Below are positions 27,946 to 37,150 of a stretch of DNA of 64,000 nt, piece after piece. The notes under the pieces were generated by a model. It was not told the DNA's origin. It did not search any database and saw nothing but the letters and a program-made list of their open reading frames with translations. The DNA is from Rhizobacter sp. Root1238 (GTDB taxonomy: Bacteria; Pseudomonadota; Gammaproteobacteria; Burkholderiales; Burkholderiaceae_C), in contig NZ_LMDM01000048.1 of the NCBI RefSeq assembly GCF_001425825.1, forward strand, positions 1 through 64,000, given 5' to 3'. Position numbers and translations under genes: made by a program. The first letter of the stretch is position 1, and the number at the start of each line of letters is the position of its first letter.

Positions 27946-28884
27946 ATGAGCAGCTTCGCCTTCCTGTCGAACAACGCCTTTCTCAAGTCGCCCGCCGCGT
28001 CGGCCGACACGCCGTACGCGGTGGCCGGCATCGCCTGGGACGGCTCGGTGACGAACCGCCCCGGCGCGCGCTTCGGCCCGCGGGCGATCCGCGAAGCGAG
28101 CCACATGTTGTGCGACGGCATCCATCCGTTCTTCGACACCACGCCGGATGGCCAGCTCGGCGACGCCGGCGACCTGCTGCTGCCGAACACCAGCCTCGAG
28201 CGCATGCGCGCGGCGATGGGGCCGCAGGTGGCGCCGCTGATCCGCCAGCACCACATGGCCTGGCTGGGCGGCGACCATTCGATCACGCTGCCCTTGCTGC
28301 GCAGCTATGTCGAATGGCTGGGCAAGCCGCTGGCGGTGATCCATTTCGATGCGCACTGCGACACCTGGGAGGACCACTTCGGCGAGCCGAGCGGCCACGG
28401 CACCTGGGTCTACGAAGCGATCAACGAAGGCCTGGTGATCAAGGAATGCTTCACGCAGATCGGCATCCGCTCGGCCGGCCAGCGCGAGGCCCGCGAGTAC
28501 GTGCGCGACCAGGGCGGGCAGATCTTCACCGCGCGCGACCTGCGCGGCCTCGACGGCGCGGTGCAGCTGCAGCCGGTGCTGTCGGCGATCCGCAGCCGGC
28601 TGTCCCGCCACGGCAACCCGCCGGTCTACCTGAGCCTGGACATCGACTGCCTCGACCCGGCCTTCGCGCCCGGCACCGGCACGCCCGAGCCTGGCGGCCT
28701 GACGACCACGCAGGTGCTGACGGTGCTGGAAGAACTGGCCGACCTGCCCTTCGTCGGGATGGATTGCGTGGAGGTCTCGCCGCCGTACGACCACGCGGAA
28801 CTCACCAGCTATGCGGCGGCGAATTTCGTCTGGACCTACCTGTGCGGCCGGCTCGCTACACGGCCAGCGCGGTCGTCTTCTTGA
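27946..28884 (+). CDS. speB: Agmatinase-type ureohydrolase
   Basis: This 312-residue protein belongs to the arginase/agmatinase family, which use a di-manganese centre. Metal motifs are GGDHS (108-112), FDAHCDTW (134-141) and the SLDIDCLDPAFAPGTGTPEP segment. Agmatinase hydrolyses agmatine to putrescine and urea. Its place at the head of a putrescine catabolism region supports this substrate over guanidinobutyrate or formiminoglutamate, though those are possible. The last 15 residues overlap the convergent Lrp-type gene by 29 bases. Confidence 0.85.
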   Translation: MSSFAFLSNNAFLKSPAASADTPYAVAGIAWDGSVTNRPGARFGPRAIREASHMLCDGIHPFFDTTPDGQLGDAGDLLLPNTSLERMRAAMGPQVAPLIRQHHMAWLGGDHSITLPLLRSYVEWLGKPLAVIHFDAHCDTWEDHFGEPSGHGTWVYEAINEGLVIKECFTQIGIRSAGQREAREYVRDQGGQIFTARDLRGLDGAVQLQPVLSAIRSRLSRHGNPPVYLSLDIDCLDPAFAPGTGTPEPGGLTTTQVLTVLEELADLPFVGMDCVEVSPPYDHAELTSYAAANFVWTYLCGRLATRPARSSS

Positions 28885-29335
28885 CCGTCCGCAGCACCAG
28901 CATCGAGTTCGATCGCACGACCCCAGGCAGCCGCTCCAGCACCTCGGTGTGGAAGCGCTCCAGGTCGCCGGCATCGCAGTAGGTGAAGCGCAGCAGGTAG
29001 TCGTTGGTGCCGGCCACGTAGAAGCAGTCGAGGATCTCGGCCACGCCGCGCACCGCCTGCTCGAACTCGGTCATCGCTGCCTGCGTCAGCTTCTCGAGGT
29101 TGACGATCGTGAAGCTGGTGCCCGGTTGGCCGACCGCCTTCGAATCGATCAGCGCGACGTACTGCGCGATCACGCCGCCGTCTTCCAGCGCCTTCACGCG
29201 CCGCAGACAGGCCGACGGCGACAGGTGAACCCGTTCGGCCAGGTCGACATTGGCCAGCTTCCCCTCGACCTGCAAGACCCGCAGGATCTGGCGGTCGATC
29301 GCATCGAGTTGCACCGTCGGCTTGCTGCTTGCCAT
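28856..29335 (-). CDS. Lrp/AsnC family transcriptional regulator
   Basis: A 159-residue regulator with an AsnC-type helix-turn-helix (LDAIDRQILRVLQVEGKLAN through SPSACLRRVKALEDGGVI) and a C-terminal RAM ligand domain. The latter includes the VRGVAEILDCFYVAGTNDYL stretch. It is transcribed divergently from the omega-aminotransferase gene. It probably controls that gene and perhaps the island in response to an amino acid or polyamine. ATG at 29335 was chosen because it gives the usual short N-terminal tail. The 3' end overlaps speB convergently. Confidence 0.9.
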   Translation of the reverse strand: MASSKPTVQLDAIDRQILRVLQVEGKLANVDLAERVHLSPSACLRRVKALEDGGVIAQYVALIDSKAVGQPGTSFTIVNLEKLTQAAMTEFEQAVRGVAEILDCFYVAGTNDYLLRFTYCDAGDLERFHTEVLERLPGVVRSNSMLVLRTVKKTTALAV

Positions 29336-29471
29336 ATTCTTCGAATCCTTGAACGTTCCACCGCATGATATTGCTCGGCGGATCGAAATCGGGCTGCGTT
29401 GCGCAAGCAAATTTCGCGGCAGCCCGGCTAGACTGCGTGACGGAAATCACAAGCCATCTGGACCGCCTGTC
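29336..29471. promoter_or_regulatory. Divergent promoter region, Lrp regulator / omega-aminotransferase
   Basis: The 136-bp gap between two divergent genes must hold both promoters. It contains the 8-bp palindrome TTGCGCAA (29399-29406), followed by AGCAAATTT. A -10-like TAGACT lies at 29430-29435, about 40 bases before the aminotransferase ATG. The first 60 bases on the regulator side are AT-richer than average. An Lrp-type protein binding here is likely from the layout alone. Confidence 0.45.
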
Positions 29472-30776
29472 ATGGACAACACGCTCGACGCCCACTGGAT
29501 GCCTTTCACCGCCAACCGGCAGTTCAAGCAGGCGCCGCGCCTGCTGTCCCGCGCCGAAGGCATGCACTACTGGACGCCCGAGGGCCGCCAGGTGCTCGAT
29601 GGTGCCGCCGGCCTGTGGTGCGTGAACGCAGGCCATGCGCGGCCGAAGATCGTCAAGGCGATCCAGGCGCAGGCCGCCGAGATGGATTTCGCGCCGCCCT
29701 TCCAGATGGGCCACCCGAAGGCCTTCGAACTGGCCGAGCGCCTCGTCAAGCTCGGGCCGGCCGAACTGACCAAGGTGTTCTTCACCAACTCCGGCTCCGA
29801 AGCGGTCGAGACCGCGCTGAAGATGGCGATCGGTTACCACCGCGCCCGCGGCGAAGGCCAGCGCACCCGGCTGATCGGCCGCGAGCGCGGCTACCACGGC
29901 GTCAACTTCGGCGGCATCTCGGTCGGCGGGCTGGTCGCCAACCGCAAGATGTTCGGCAGCCTGCTGCCGGGCGTCGACCACATCCGCCACACGCACGATC
30001 CGCGCAACGCCTTCACGCAGGGCCAGCCGCTGCACGGCGCCGAGCTGGCCGACGACCTGGAGCGCCTGGTCGCGCTGCACGATGCATCGACCATCGCCGC
30101 GGTGATCGTCGAGCCGGTCGCCGGCTCCACCGGCGTGCTGGTGCCGCCGCAGGGCTACCTCGAACGCCTGCGCGCGATCTGCGACAAGCACGGCATCCTG
30201 CTGATCTTCGACGAGGTCATCACCGGCTTCGGCCGCCTCGGCGCGCCGTTCGCCGCGACGAAGTTCGGCGTCACGCCCGACCTGATGACGGTCGCCAAGG
30301 GCCTGACCAACGGCGCGGTGCCGATGGGCGCGGTGTTCGCGAAGCAGCATGTGCACGACGCCTTCATGAACGGCCCCGAGCAGGCCATCGAGTTCTTCCA
30401 CGGCTACACCTACTCGGCGCATCCGCTGGCCTGCGCCGCGGCGCTCGGCACGCTCGACACCTATGCCGACGAAGGCCTGCTGACGCGTGGCGAATCGATG
30501 GCACCAACGTTCGAGCGCGCAGTGCATTCGCTGAAAGACCTGCCGAACGTGGTCGACGTGCGCAACCTCGGCCTGGTCGGCGGCATCGAGCTCGCGCCGA
30601 TCGACGGCCAGCCCGGCAAGCGCGCGTTCTCGGTCTTCCTCGACTGCTGGGAGAAAGGCCTGCTGATCCGCACCACCGGCGACACGATCGCGCTGTCGCC
30701 GCCGCTGATCATCGAGAACAGGCACATCGACCAGCTGATCGGCACGCTGTCGGACGCGATCAAGCGAGCCGCCTGA
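29472..30776 (+). CDS. Omega-amino acid:pyruvate aminotransferase (BauA-like)
   Basis: A 434-residue class III PLP aminotransferase. It closely resembles beta-alanine:pyruvate transaminase in the opening LDAHWMPFTANRQF and in FFTNSGSEAVETALKMA, GRERGYHGVNFGG and FDEVITGFGRLG. The PLP lysine lies in LMTVAKGLTNGAVPMG and FHGYTYSAHPLACAA follows. Such enzymes accept beta-alanine, GABA, putrescine or other omega-amines with pyruvate as acceptor. It is the first gene of the catabolic run and lies 54 bases before the PuuB-like oxidase. The exact amine is not determined by sequence. Confidence 0.88.
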   Translation: MDNTLDAHWMPFTANRQFKQAPRLLSRAEGMHYWTPEGRQVLDGAAGLWCVNAGHARPKIVKAIQAQAAEMDFAPPFQMGHPKAFELAERLVKLGPAELTKVFFTNSGSEAVETALKMAIGYHRARGEGQRTRLIGRERGYHGVNFGGISVGGLVANRKMFGSLLPGVDHIRHTHDPRNAFTQGQPLHGAELADDLERLVALHDASTIAAVIVEPVAGSTGVLVPPQGYLERLRAICDKHGILLIFDEVITGFGRLGAPFAATKFGVTPDLMTVAKGLTNGAVPMGAVFAKQHVHDAFMNGPEQAIEFFHGYTYSAHPLACAAALGTLDTYADEGLLTRGESMAPTFERAVHSLKDLPNVVDVRNLGLVGGIELAPIDGQPGKRAFSVFLDCWEKGLLIRTTGDTIALSPPLIIENRHIDQLIGTLSDAIKRAA

Positions 30777-30830
30777 TCACCCCCCGTTCCTGCCACCGCA
30801 CACCAGAGGGCCTTGCCTAGCGCCTACCGT

Positions 30831-32159
30831 ATGAGCTTCCTGAGCGCCGACAGCGATCTCACCCGCCACTCGTACTACGCCGCGACCGTGCAGCGGACGC
30901 AGGGCTTTCCCACGCTGTCGTCGTCCCTCGAATGCGATGTCGCGGTGGTCGGCGGCGGCCTCGCCGGGCTGTCGGCCGCGATCGAGCTGGCCGACCGCGG
31001 CTACCGCGTCGCGCTGCTCGAAGCCCGCGAGGTCGGCTGGGGCGCCTCGGGCCGCAATGGCGGCCAGGCCATCGCCGGCCTGGCCTGCGAGCAGACGGTG
31101 ATCGAGGACCAGCTCGGCCTCGATGCATCGCGCCGCGTGTGGACGATGACGCTCGAAGCGCTGGACCTGATCCACGCGCGCTGCAGGCGTTTCTCGATCG
31201 ACTGCGACTGGCAGCCGGGCTACCTCAGCGTGGCCGTCAATGCCCGAAAGGCGCGCGAGCTGCACGACTGGCACGTGCTGATGCGCGAGCGCTACGACCA
31301 CGACACCACCTGGATCGCGCCGGCCGAGCTGCCGCAGTGGATCGCGAGCCCGCGCTTCCACAGCGGCGCGCACGATGCGCGCTCGGGGCACCTGCATCCG
31401 CTGAAGTACAGCCTGGGGCTCGCGCGAGCCGCGGCCAGCCTCGGCGTGCAGCTGTTCGAGCAGTCGCCGGTCACATCGATCACGCCCGGCCCCACGGTGC
31501 GGCTGCGCACACCGCAGGGCGAGTTGCGCGCGAAGCACGTGCTGCTCGCCGGCAACGTCTACCTGCAAGGCCTCGCGCCGCAGCTCGAACGCCGCATCAT
31601 GCCGGTCGGCACCTACATCGTGGCCTCGCGGCCGATCGATCCCTCACTCGCGCGCTCGCTGATCCCGTCGCAGTCCGCGGTGTGCGACACCAACTTCGTG
31701 CTCGACTACTTCCGCCCGACGCCCGACCACCGCATGCTGTACGGCGGACGCGTCAGCTACAGCACCAGCACGCCGATCAACCTCGCGGCCAGCATGCAGC
31801 GCCGCATGGCGCGCAGCTTCCCGCAACTGAAGGACACCGCGGTCGAGTTCTCGTGGGGCGGCTTCGTCGACATCAGCATGAACCGCGCGCCCGATTTCGG
31901 GCGCCTGCCCGCCGAGGGTGCAGGCGCAGGCTCGAAACCGCACCACGACAACATCTACTACCTGCAGGGCTTCTCGGGCCACGGCCTCGCGCTGACCGGC
32001 CTCGCCGGCCAGCTGGTCGCCGAGGCGATCGACGGCCATGCGGCCCGCTTCGACACCTTCGCGGCACTGCGCCACCGCCCGTTCCCCGGCGGCCCGCTGC
32101 TGCGCACGCCGGCCCTGGTGATGGGCATGGCGTACTACCGCCTGAAGGACATGCTGTGA
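30831..32159 (+). CDS. puuB: FAD-dependent amine oxidoreductase (PuuB-like gamma-glutamylputrescine oxidase)
   Basis: A 442-residue DAO-family flavoprotein. The dinucleotide-binding motif is CDVAVVGGGLAGLSAAIELA, followed by WGASGRNGGQAIAGLACEQT with the usual covalent-flavin-region pattern. The C-terminal substrate and FAD part contains YYLQGFSGHGLALTGLAGQL. PuuB oxidises gamma-glutamylputrescine to the aldehyde with release of hydrogen peroxide and ammonia. The neighbouring puuA, puuC and puuD homologues make this reaction the best guess. ATG at 30831 is given; a TTG at 30813 behind AGAGGG is an alternative start. Confidence 0.85.
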   Translation: MSFLSADSDLTRHSYYAATVQRTQGFPTLSSSLECDVAVVGGGLAGLSAAIELADRGYRVALLEAREVGWGASGRNGGQAIAGLACEQTVIEDQLGLDASRRVWTMTLEALDLIHARCRRFSIDCDWQPGYLSVAVNARKARELHDWHVLMRERYDHDTTWIAPAELPQWIASPRFHSGAHDARSGHLHPLKYSLGLARAAASLGVQLFEQSPVTSITPGPTVRLRTPQGELRAKHVLLAGNVYLQGLAPQLERRIMPVGTYIVASRPIDPSLARSLIPSQSAVCDTNFVLDYFRPTPDHRMLYGGRVSYSTSTPINLAASMQRRMARSFPQLKDTAVEFSWGGFVDISMNRAPDFGRLPAEGAGAGSKPHHDNIYYLQGFSGHGLALTGLAGQLVAEAIDGHAARFDTFAALRHRPFPGGPLLRTPALVMGMAYYRLKDML

Positions 32160-32191
32160 GTGCCGCAGCGAGGTTCCTTCCGATTGACTTT

Positions 32192-32220
32192 GTGCCTCGT
32201 GGGGTCAAACTCACAGGCAC
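32192..32220 (+). promoter_or_regulatory. Stem-loop between puuB-like and puuD-like genes
   Basis: Outer arms GTGCCT/AGGCAC and inner arms GTG/CAC pair around a 10-base loop, with one bulged C, giving nine base pairs. It lies in the 70-150 base gap before the PuuD gene. No T-run follows, so it is not a standard terminator. It may be an RNA processing or attenuation element or an operator. Confidence 0.4.
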
Positions 32221-32292
32221 GCTCATTGCTCCATGTCTGTTGACAGCAAGCCCAGTGTGCTGTCGCTCAACAAGCGACACGCAGCAAGCCCA

Positions 32293-33081
32293 ATGAAAAC
32301 ACCCAACAAGCCGGTCGTCCTGGTCCCCGCGTGCAACCGACTGGTCGGCCTGCATCCCTTCCACATCGCGGGCAAGAAGTACATCGACGCGGTGCGCCTG
32401 GCCGGCTGCCTGCCGCTGGTGGTGCCCTCGTCCACCGCGGCCGAGATCGACGAACTGCTCGACGTCGCCGATGGCGTGCTGCTCACCGGTTCGCCGTCGA
32501 ACGTGCACCCCAGCCACTTCGGCGAAGCGGTGCACGACCCGTCGCTCCCGCTCGACCCCGACCGCGACGACTGGACGCTGCCGATGATCCCGCGGGCGCT
32601 CGCGCGCGGCATCCCGCTGTTCGCGATCTGCCGCGGTTTCCAGGAGGCCAACGTCGCGCTCGGCGGATCGCTGTACCAGGCCGTGCAGGAGGTGCCCGGC
32701 CAGCGCGACCACCGCGGCGCGCCGCATCTGAAAGACGCGCCGCCCGAGGTGGTCTACGACTTCGCGCACGAGGTCACCGTGGTCCCCGGCGGCACGCTCG
32801 CCGGCATCGTCGAGAGGCCGTCGTTCCAGGTGAACTCGGTGCACGGCCAGGGCGTCAACAAGCTCGCGCCGGGGCTGCGCGTCGAGGCGCGCGCGCCCGA
32901 TGGCCTGGTCGAGGCCTTCTCGATGGCCGAGGCCAAGTCCTTCAACCTCTGCGTGCAATGGCACCCCGAATGGCAGGCCGCGCAGAACCCGATCTCGCTG
33001 CGCCTGTTCAAGGCCTTCGGCGCCGCCTGCCAGTCGTTCCGCGACCGCCACCGGGAGCCGCACCGCGACCCCGACCGTTAG
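32293..33081 (+). CDS. puuD: Gamma-glutamyl-GABA hydrolase (PuuD-like)
   Basis: A 262-residue class I glutamine-amidotransferase-fold peptidase (C26). The nucleophile C113 lies in FAICRGFQEAN, and the catalytic histidine and glutamate lie in VQWHPEW. LTGSPSNVHP, VNSVHGQG and VEARAPDGLVEA also match E. coli PuuD, whose cysteine is at 114. PuuD releases GABA from gamma-glutamyl-GABA at the end of the glutamylated route. The ATG at 32293 gives an N-terminus matching PuuD; an in-frame ATG at 32233 would add 20 residues. Neither has a strong ribosome site. Confidence 0.9.
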   Translation: MKTPNKPVVLVPACNRLVGLHPFHIAGKKYIDAVRLAGCLPLVVPSSTAAEIDELLDVADGVLLTGSPSNVHPSHFGEAVHDPSLPLDPDRDDWTLPMIPRALARGIPLFAICRGFQEANVALGGSLYQAVQEVPGQRDHRGAPHLKDAPPEVVYDFAHEVTVVPGGTLAGIVERPSFQVNSVHGQGVNKLAPGLRVEARAPDGLVEAFSMAEAKSFNLCVQWHPEWQAAQNPISLRLFKAFGAACQSFRDRHREPHRDPDR

Positions 33082-33162
33082 GTGCGTTCCACCCTGCCCT
33101 GACGCTCGACCCAACCGCAGGTCACTCCCGACCTGCGGCCAACGAATCAAACAGGTGATCCC

Positions 33163-34530
33163 ATGGTGGACAAGAACAACTTCAATTTCAGCGACCTCGA
33201 ACAGTGGCTCAACGACCGCCGCGTGACCGAGATCGAATGCCTGGTGCCCGACCTCACCGGCGTGGCCCGCGGCAAGATCCTGCCGCGCGAGAAATTCACC
33301 GAAGACCGCGGCATGCGGCTGCCCGAGGCCATCGTCGCGATCGGCGTCACCGGTGAGTTCCCCGAGGAAGGCCCGTACTACGACGTGATCCATGCGACCG
33401 ACCGCGACATGCACCTGCGCCCCGACCCGAGCACGGTGCGCATCGTGCCGTGGGCGGTCGACCCGACCGCGCAGGTCATCCACGACTGCTTCGACCGCGA
33501 CGGCAAGATGATCCCGTACGCGCCGCGCTCGGTGCTGCGCAACATCTGCGACCTGTACGCCGCCGAAGGCTGGGACCCGGTGGTCGCGCCGGAACTCGAG
33601 TTCTACCTGATCGAGCGCAGCACCGACCCGAACCAGCCGCTGCGCCCGCCGAAGGGCCGCAGCGGCCGCGCCGAGACCTCGCGCCAGGCCTATTCGATCG
33701 ATGCGGTGAACGAGTTCGACCCGCTGTTCGAGGACATCTACGCCTACTGCGAGCAGATGGAGCTGAACGTCGACACGCTGATCCACGAGGTCGGCGCGGG
33801 CCAGATGGAGATCAACTTCTTCCACGACCACCCGCTCGGGCTGGCCGACGAGGTGTTCTTCTTCAAGCGCACGATCCGCGAGGCGGCGCTGCGCCACGAG
33901 ATGTACGCCACCTTCATGGCCAAGCCGATGGCCAACGAGCCGGGCAGCGCGATGCACGTGCACCAGAGCATCGTCAGCAAGCTGACCGGCAAGAACATCT
34001 TCAGCAACGAGGACGGCTCGCCGTCGAAGGAGTTCTTCTGGTACATCGGCGGGCTGCAGAAGTACACGCCGGCGGCGATGGCGCTGTTCGCGCCGTACGT
34101 CAACTCGTACCGCCGGCTCGCGCGCTCGACCGCGGCGCCGATCAACATCCAGTGGGGCACCGACAACCGCACTGTCGGCATCCGCTCGCCGGTGGCGACA
34201 CCGGCGGCACGCCGGGTCGAGAACCGCGTGATCGGGGCCGATGCGAACCCGTACGTGGCGCTGGCGGCCACGCTCGCCTGCGGCTACCTCGGCATCAAGA
34301 ACCGGATCGAGCCGGCCGCCGAGTGCAAGGGCGACGCCTACCTGTCGGAGTACCAGCTGCCGCGCTCGCTGAGCGAGGCGCTGGGCTGGCTGTCGGACGA
34401 GAAGGACCTGCACGACGTGCTGGGCAAGCCGTTCATCACCGTCTACTCCGAGATCAAGGAGATCGAGCACGACGAGTTCATGAAGGTGATTTCCCCCTGG
34501 GAGCGCGAACACCTCCTCCTCCATGTCTGA
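33163..34530 (+). CDS. puuA: Gamma-glutamylputrescine synthetase-type ligase (PuuA-like)
   Basis: A 455-residue glutamine-synthetase-fold enzyme. GS landmarks are the VPDLTGVARGKILPREKF beta-grasp segment, APELEFYLIE (metal-binding glutamates), EVGAGQMEINFFHDHPL, MHVHQSIV and the ATP/glutamate loop NRTVGIRSP. PuuA ligates glutamate to putrescine with ATP. Its position between puuD and an SpuC-like aminotransferase, upstream of a polyamine importer, supports an amine rather than ammonia substrate. The start has only a weak ribosome site (AGGTGATCCC). Confidence 0.88.
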   Translation: MVDKNNFNFSDLEQWLNDRRVTEIECLVPDLTGVARGKILPREKFTEDRGMRLPEAIVAIGVTGEFPEEGPYYDVIHATDRDMHLRPDPSTVRIVPWAVDPTAQVIHDCFDRDGKMIPYAPRSVLRNICDLYAAEGWDPVVAPELEFYLIERSTDPNQPLRPPKGRSGRAETSRQAYSIDAVNEFDPLFEDIYAYCEQMELNVDTLIHEVGAGQMEINFFHDHPLGLADEVFFFKRTIREAALRHEMYATFMAKPMANEPGSAMHVHQSIVSKLTGKNIFSNEDGSPSKEFFWYIGGLQKYTPAAMALFAPYVNSYRRLARSTAAPINIQWGTDNRTVGIRSPVATPAARRVENRVIGADANPYVALAATLACGYLGIKNRIEPAAECKGDAYLSEYQLPRSLSEALGWLSDEKDLHDVLGKPFITVYSEIKEIEHDEFMKVISPWEREHLLLHV

Positions 34531-34546
34531 CCGGGAGATCAAGACC

Positions 34547-35929
34547 ATGAGCAACCCGCAACGCAGCACCGCGCAATGGCAGGCCGCCGACGCGGCCCAC
34601 TACCTGCACCCGTTCACCGACTACAAGTCGCTGTCGGCCAAGGGCTCGCGCATCATCACGAAGGCCGACAACATCTACCTGTGGGACAGCGAGGGCCACA
34701 AGATCCTCGACGCGATGTCCGGCCTGTGGTGCGTCAACGTCGGCTACGGCCGCCAGGAGCTGATCGACGCCGCCACCGCGCAGCTGAAGCAGCTGCCGTT
34801 CTACAACTCGTTCTTCCAGACCGCGACACCGCCGGCGATCGAGCTGGCCGAGTTGCTGGCGCAGGTGACGCCGCCGCAGTTCAAGCATGTGTTCTTCAGC
34901 GGCTCCGGCTCCGAAGGCAACGACACCGTGGTGCGCATGGTGCGCCGCTACTGGGACGTGCTCGGCCAGCCCGAGCGCACGGTGATCATCAGCCGCCACA
35001 ACGCGTACCACGGCTCGACGATGGCCGGTGCCTCGCTCGGCGGCATGAGCGGCATGCATGCGCAGGGCGGGCTGCCGATTCCGGGCATCACCCACATCGA
35101 GCAGCCGTTCTGGTTCGAGAACGGCCAGGGGATGAACCGCGAGGAGTTCGGCATCCGCGCGGCCGACTGGCTGGAAGCGAAGATCCTCGAGGTCGGCGCC
35201 GACAAGGTGGCCGCCTTCATCGGCGAGCCGGTGCAAGGCGCCGGCGGCGTGATCGTGCCGCCGTCGAGCTACTGGCCGGCGATCCAGCGCATCTGCGACA
35301 AGCACGGCATCCTCGTCGTGTCCGACGAAGTCATCACCGGGTTCGGTCGCACCGGCCGCTGGTTCGGCTGCGAGACGATGGGCTTCAAGCCCGACCTGAT
35401 GACTTTCGCGAAGGGCGTGACCTCGGGCTACATCCCGCTCGGCGGCGTGATGGTCGGCGACCGCATCGCGAAGGTGCTGATCGAGCAAGGCGGCGAGTTC
35501 AACCACGGCTACACCTACTCCGGCCACCCGGTGGCCTGCGCGGTGGCGCTGGCCAACATCCGGCTGATCCAGCGCGAGGGGCTGGTCGACCGCGTGCGCA
35601 CCGAGCTCGGCCCGCACCTCGCGGCGCGCTTTGCCGAACTCGGCGAGCACCCGCTGGTCGGCGAGGCGCAGACCTGCGGAATGATGGGCGCGCTGCAGCT
35701 GGTCAAGGACAAGGCGGCCAACCGGGTGTTCGACCCCTTGCTCGAAGTGGGCATGGTGTGCCGCGGCCACTGCTTCGGCAACGGGCTGATCATGCGCGCC
35801 GTCGGCGACCGGATGATCGTCGCGCCGCCGCTGGTGATGACGATCGCGCAGCTCGACGAGATGGTCGGGCTGATCCGCAAGTGCCTCGACCTGACGCTCG
35901 CCGACGTGAAGCAGCGCGGCTGGATCTGA
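34547..35929 (+). CDS. spuC: Putrescine/polyamine:pyruvate aminotransferase (SpuC-like)
   Basis: A 460-residue class III PLP aminotransferase of the putrescine-pyruvate type. Motifs include HPFTDYKSLSAKGSRI, LWDSEGHKILDAMSGLWCVN, FFSGSGSEGNDTVVRM and the PLP lysine in LMTFAKGVTSGYIPLGG, then HGYTYSGHPVACAVALAN. It would convert putrescine to 4-aminobutanal, bypassing gamma-glutamylation. ATG at 34547 follows GGGAG and is preferred to ATG at 34523, which overlaps puuA. It lies 33 bases upstream of the binding-protein gene, as in Pseudomonas spu clusters. Confidence 0.88.
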   Translation: MSNPQRSTAQWQAADAAHYLHPFTDYKSLSAKGSRIITKADNIYLWDSEGHKILDAMSGLWCVNVGYGRQELIDAATAQLKQLPFYNSFFQTATPPAIELAELLAQVTPPQFKHVFFSGSGSEGNDTVVRMVRRYWDVLGQPERTVIISRHNAYHGSTMAGASLGGMSGMHAQGGLPIPGITHIEQPFWFENGQGMNREEFGIRAADWLEAKILEVGADKVAAFIGEPVQGAGGVIVPPSSYWPAIQRICDKHGILVVSDEVITGFGRTGRWFGCETMGFKPDLMTFAKGVTSGYIPLGGVMVGDRIAKVLIEQGGEFNHGYTYSGHPVACAVALANIRLIQREGLVDRVRTELGPHLAARFAELGEHPLVGEAQTCGMMGALQLVKDKAANRVFDPLLEVGMVCRGHCFGNGLIMRAVGDRMIVAPPLVMTIAQLDEMVGLIRKCLDLTLADVKQRGWI

Positions 35930-35962
35930 GTTCACGCCTCAAGTTTTCTCAACACGAAGGAC

Positions 35963-37081
35963 ATGACCATGAAGCAGATGTTCGGTGCATTGGGCTTTGC
36001 ATTCGCCGCGACCGTGGTGGGCTGGAGTCCGCAGGCGCTGGCGCAGGAAGAAGACAAGGTCATCAACATCTACAACTGGTCCGACTACATCGCCGAGGAC
36101 ACGCTGGCGAACTTCGAGAAGGAGACCGGCATCAAGGTGCGCTACGACAATTTCGACAACAACGAAATCGTCCATGCGAAGCTGGTGGCCGGCAAGAGCG
36201 GCTACGACGTGGTGGTGCCGTCGTCGTACTGGGCCAAGCTGCAGGCCGACGGCGGGCTGCTGCGCAAGCTCGACAAGAGCAAGCTGCCGAACCTGAAGAA
36301 CATGGACCCGCAGACCCAGGCGACGCTGGCGCGGCTGGACCCGGGCAACGACTACATGGTGGACTGGCTGTGGGGCTACACCACGGTGGGCATCAACGTC
36401 GACAAGGTGAAGGCTGCGCTCGGCAGCCTGCCGATGCCCGACAACGCCTGGGACCTGGTGTTCAAGCCTGAATACATCAGCAAGCTGAAGTCGTGCGGCG
36501 TGTCCTTCCTCGACTCGCCGACCGACATCGTGCCGGCCGCGATGCACTACCTCGGCAAGCCGGCGTTCTCGCGCAATGCCGGCGACTACCAGGCGGTGCC
36601 GGACCTGCTGAAGAAGATCCGCTCGTCGGTGACGCTGTTCAGTTCGTCGGGCTACATCAACGACATGGCCAACGGCTCGATCTGCGTCGCGCTCGGCTGG
36701 TCGGGAGACATCAACATCGCCCGCCAGCGCGCGATCGACAGCAAGACCGGGCAGAAGATCGAGGCGCTGATTCCGAAGACCGGCGGCGTGCTGTTCTTCG
36801 ACACGATGGTGATCCCGGTCGATGCGCCGCACCCGGACAACGCGCACAAGTTCATCAACTACATCATGAAGCCCGAGGTGCACGCCTCGCTGACGAACAA
36901 GGTGTTCTACGCGAATCCGAACAAGGAGTCGCGCAAGTTCATCAAGCCCGAGGTGGCCAGCAACCCGACGGTGTTCCCGGGCGATGCCGACATGCAGAAG
37001 ATGGCGCTGCCGGAGGCGGTGACGAACGACATCCGGCGCACGATGACGCGCATTTACACCAGCTTCAAGACCGGCATCTGA
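35963..37081 (+). CDS. potF: Periplasmic polyamine-binding protein (PotF/SpuD type)
   Basis: A 372-residue substrate-binding protein with a signal peptide cleaved after SPQALA (about residue 27). Polyamine-site residues are recognisable: the IYNWSDYIAEDTLANFEKET stretch (tryptophan and serine), YDVVVPSSYW, YMVDWLWGYTTVGIN and LGWSGDINIA, which supply aromatic and acidic contacts in PotF. It would deliver putrescine or spermidine to the PotGHI-type permease downstream. ATG at 35969 is an alternative start with better spacing from AAGGA. A string of hairpins follows the gene. Confidence 0.92.
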   Translation: MTMKQMFGALGFAFAATVVGWSPQALAQEEDKVINIYNWSDYIAEDTLANFEKETGIKVRYDNFDNNEIVHAKLVAGKSGYDVVVPSSYWAKLQADGGLLRKLDKSKLPNLKNMDPQTQATLARLDPGNDYMVDWLWGYTTVGINVDKVKAALGSLPMPDNAWDLVFKPEYISKLKSCGVSFLDSPTDIVPAAMHYLGKPAFSRNAGDYQAVPDLLKKIRSSVTLFSSSGYINDMANGSICVALGWSGDINIARQRAIDSKTGQKIEALIPKTGGVLFFDTMVIPVDAPHPDNAHKFINYIMKPEVHASLTNKVFYANPNKESRKFIKPEVASNPTVFPGDADMQKMALPEAVTNDIRRTMTRIYTSFKTGI

Positions 37082-37093
37082 TGACCCACCCCC

Positions 37094-37150
37094 GAGGCGC
37101 TGACGCGCCTCCCCCTCAAGGGGGCGCCGCCAGCGGCCCGGCAAAGCCGG
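37094..37150 (+). repeat. Triple hairpin (REP-like element) between potF and potG
   Basis: Three perfect stem-loops follow one another: GAGGCGC-TGAC-GCGCCTC (37094-37111), CCCCC-TCAA-GGGGG (37111-37124) and CCGGC-AAA-GCCGG (37138-37150). Similar strings of this composition are common between genes in Burkholderiales, as I recall. Their position just behind the binding-protein gene resembles the REP element after malE in E. coli, which stabilises the upstream mRNA. Differential expression of potF over potGHI is therefore plausible but untested. Confidence 0.65.
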
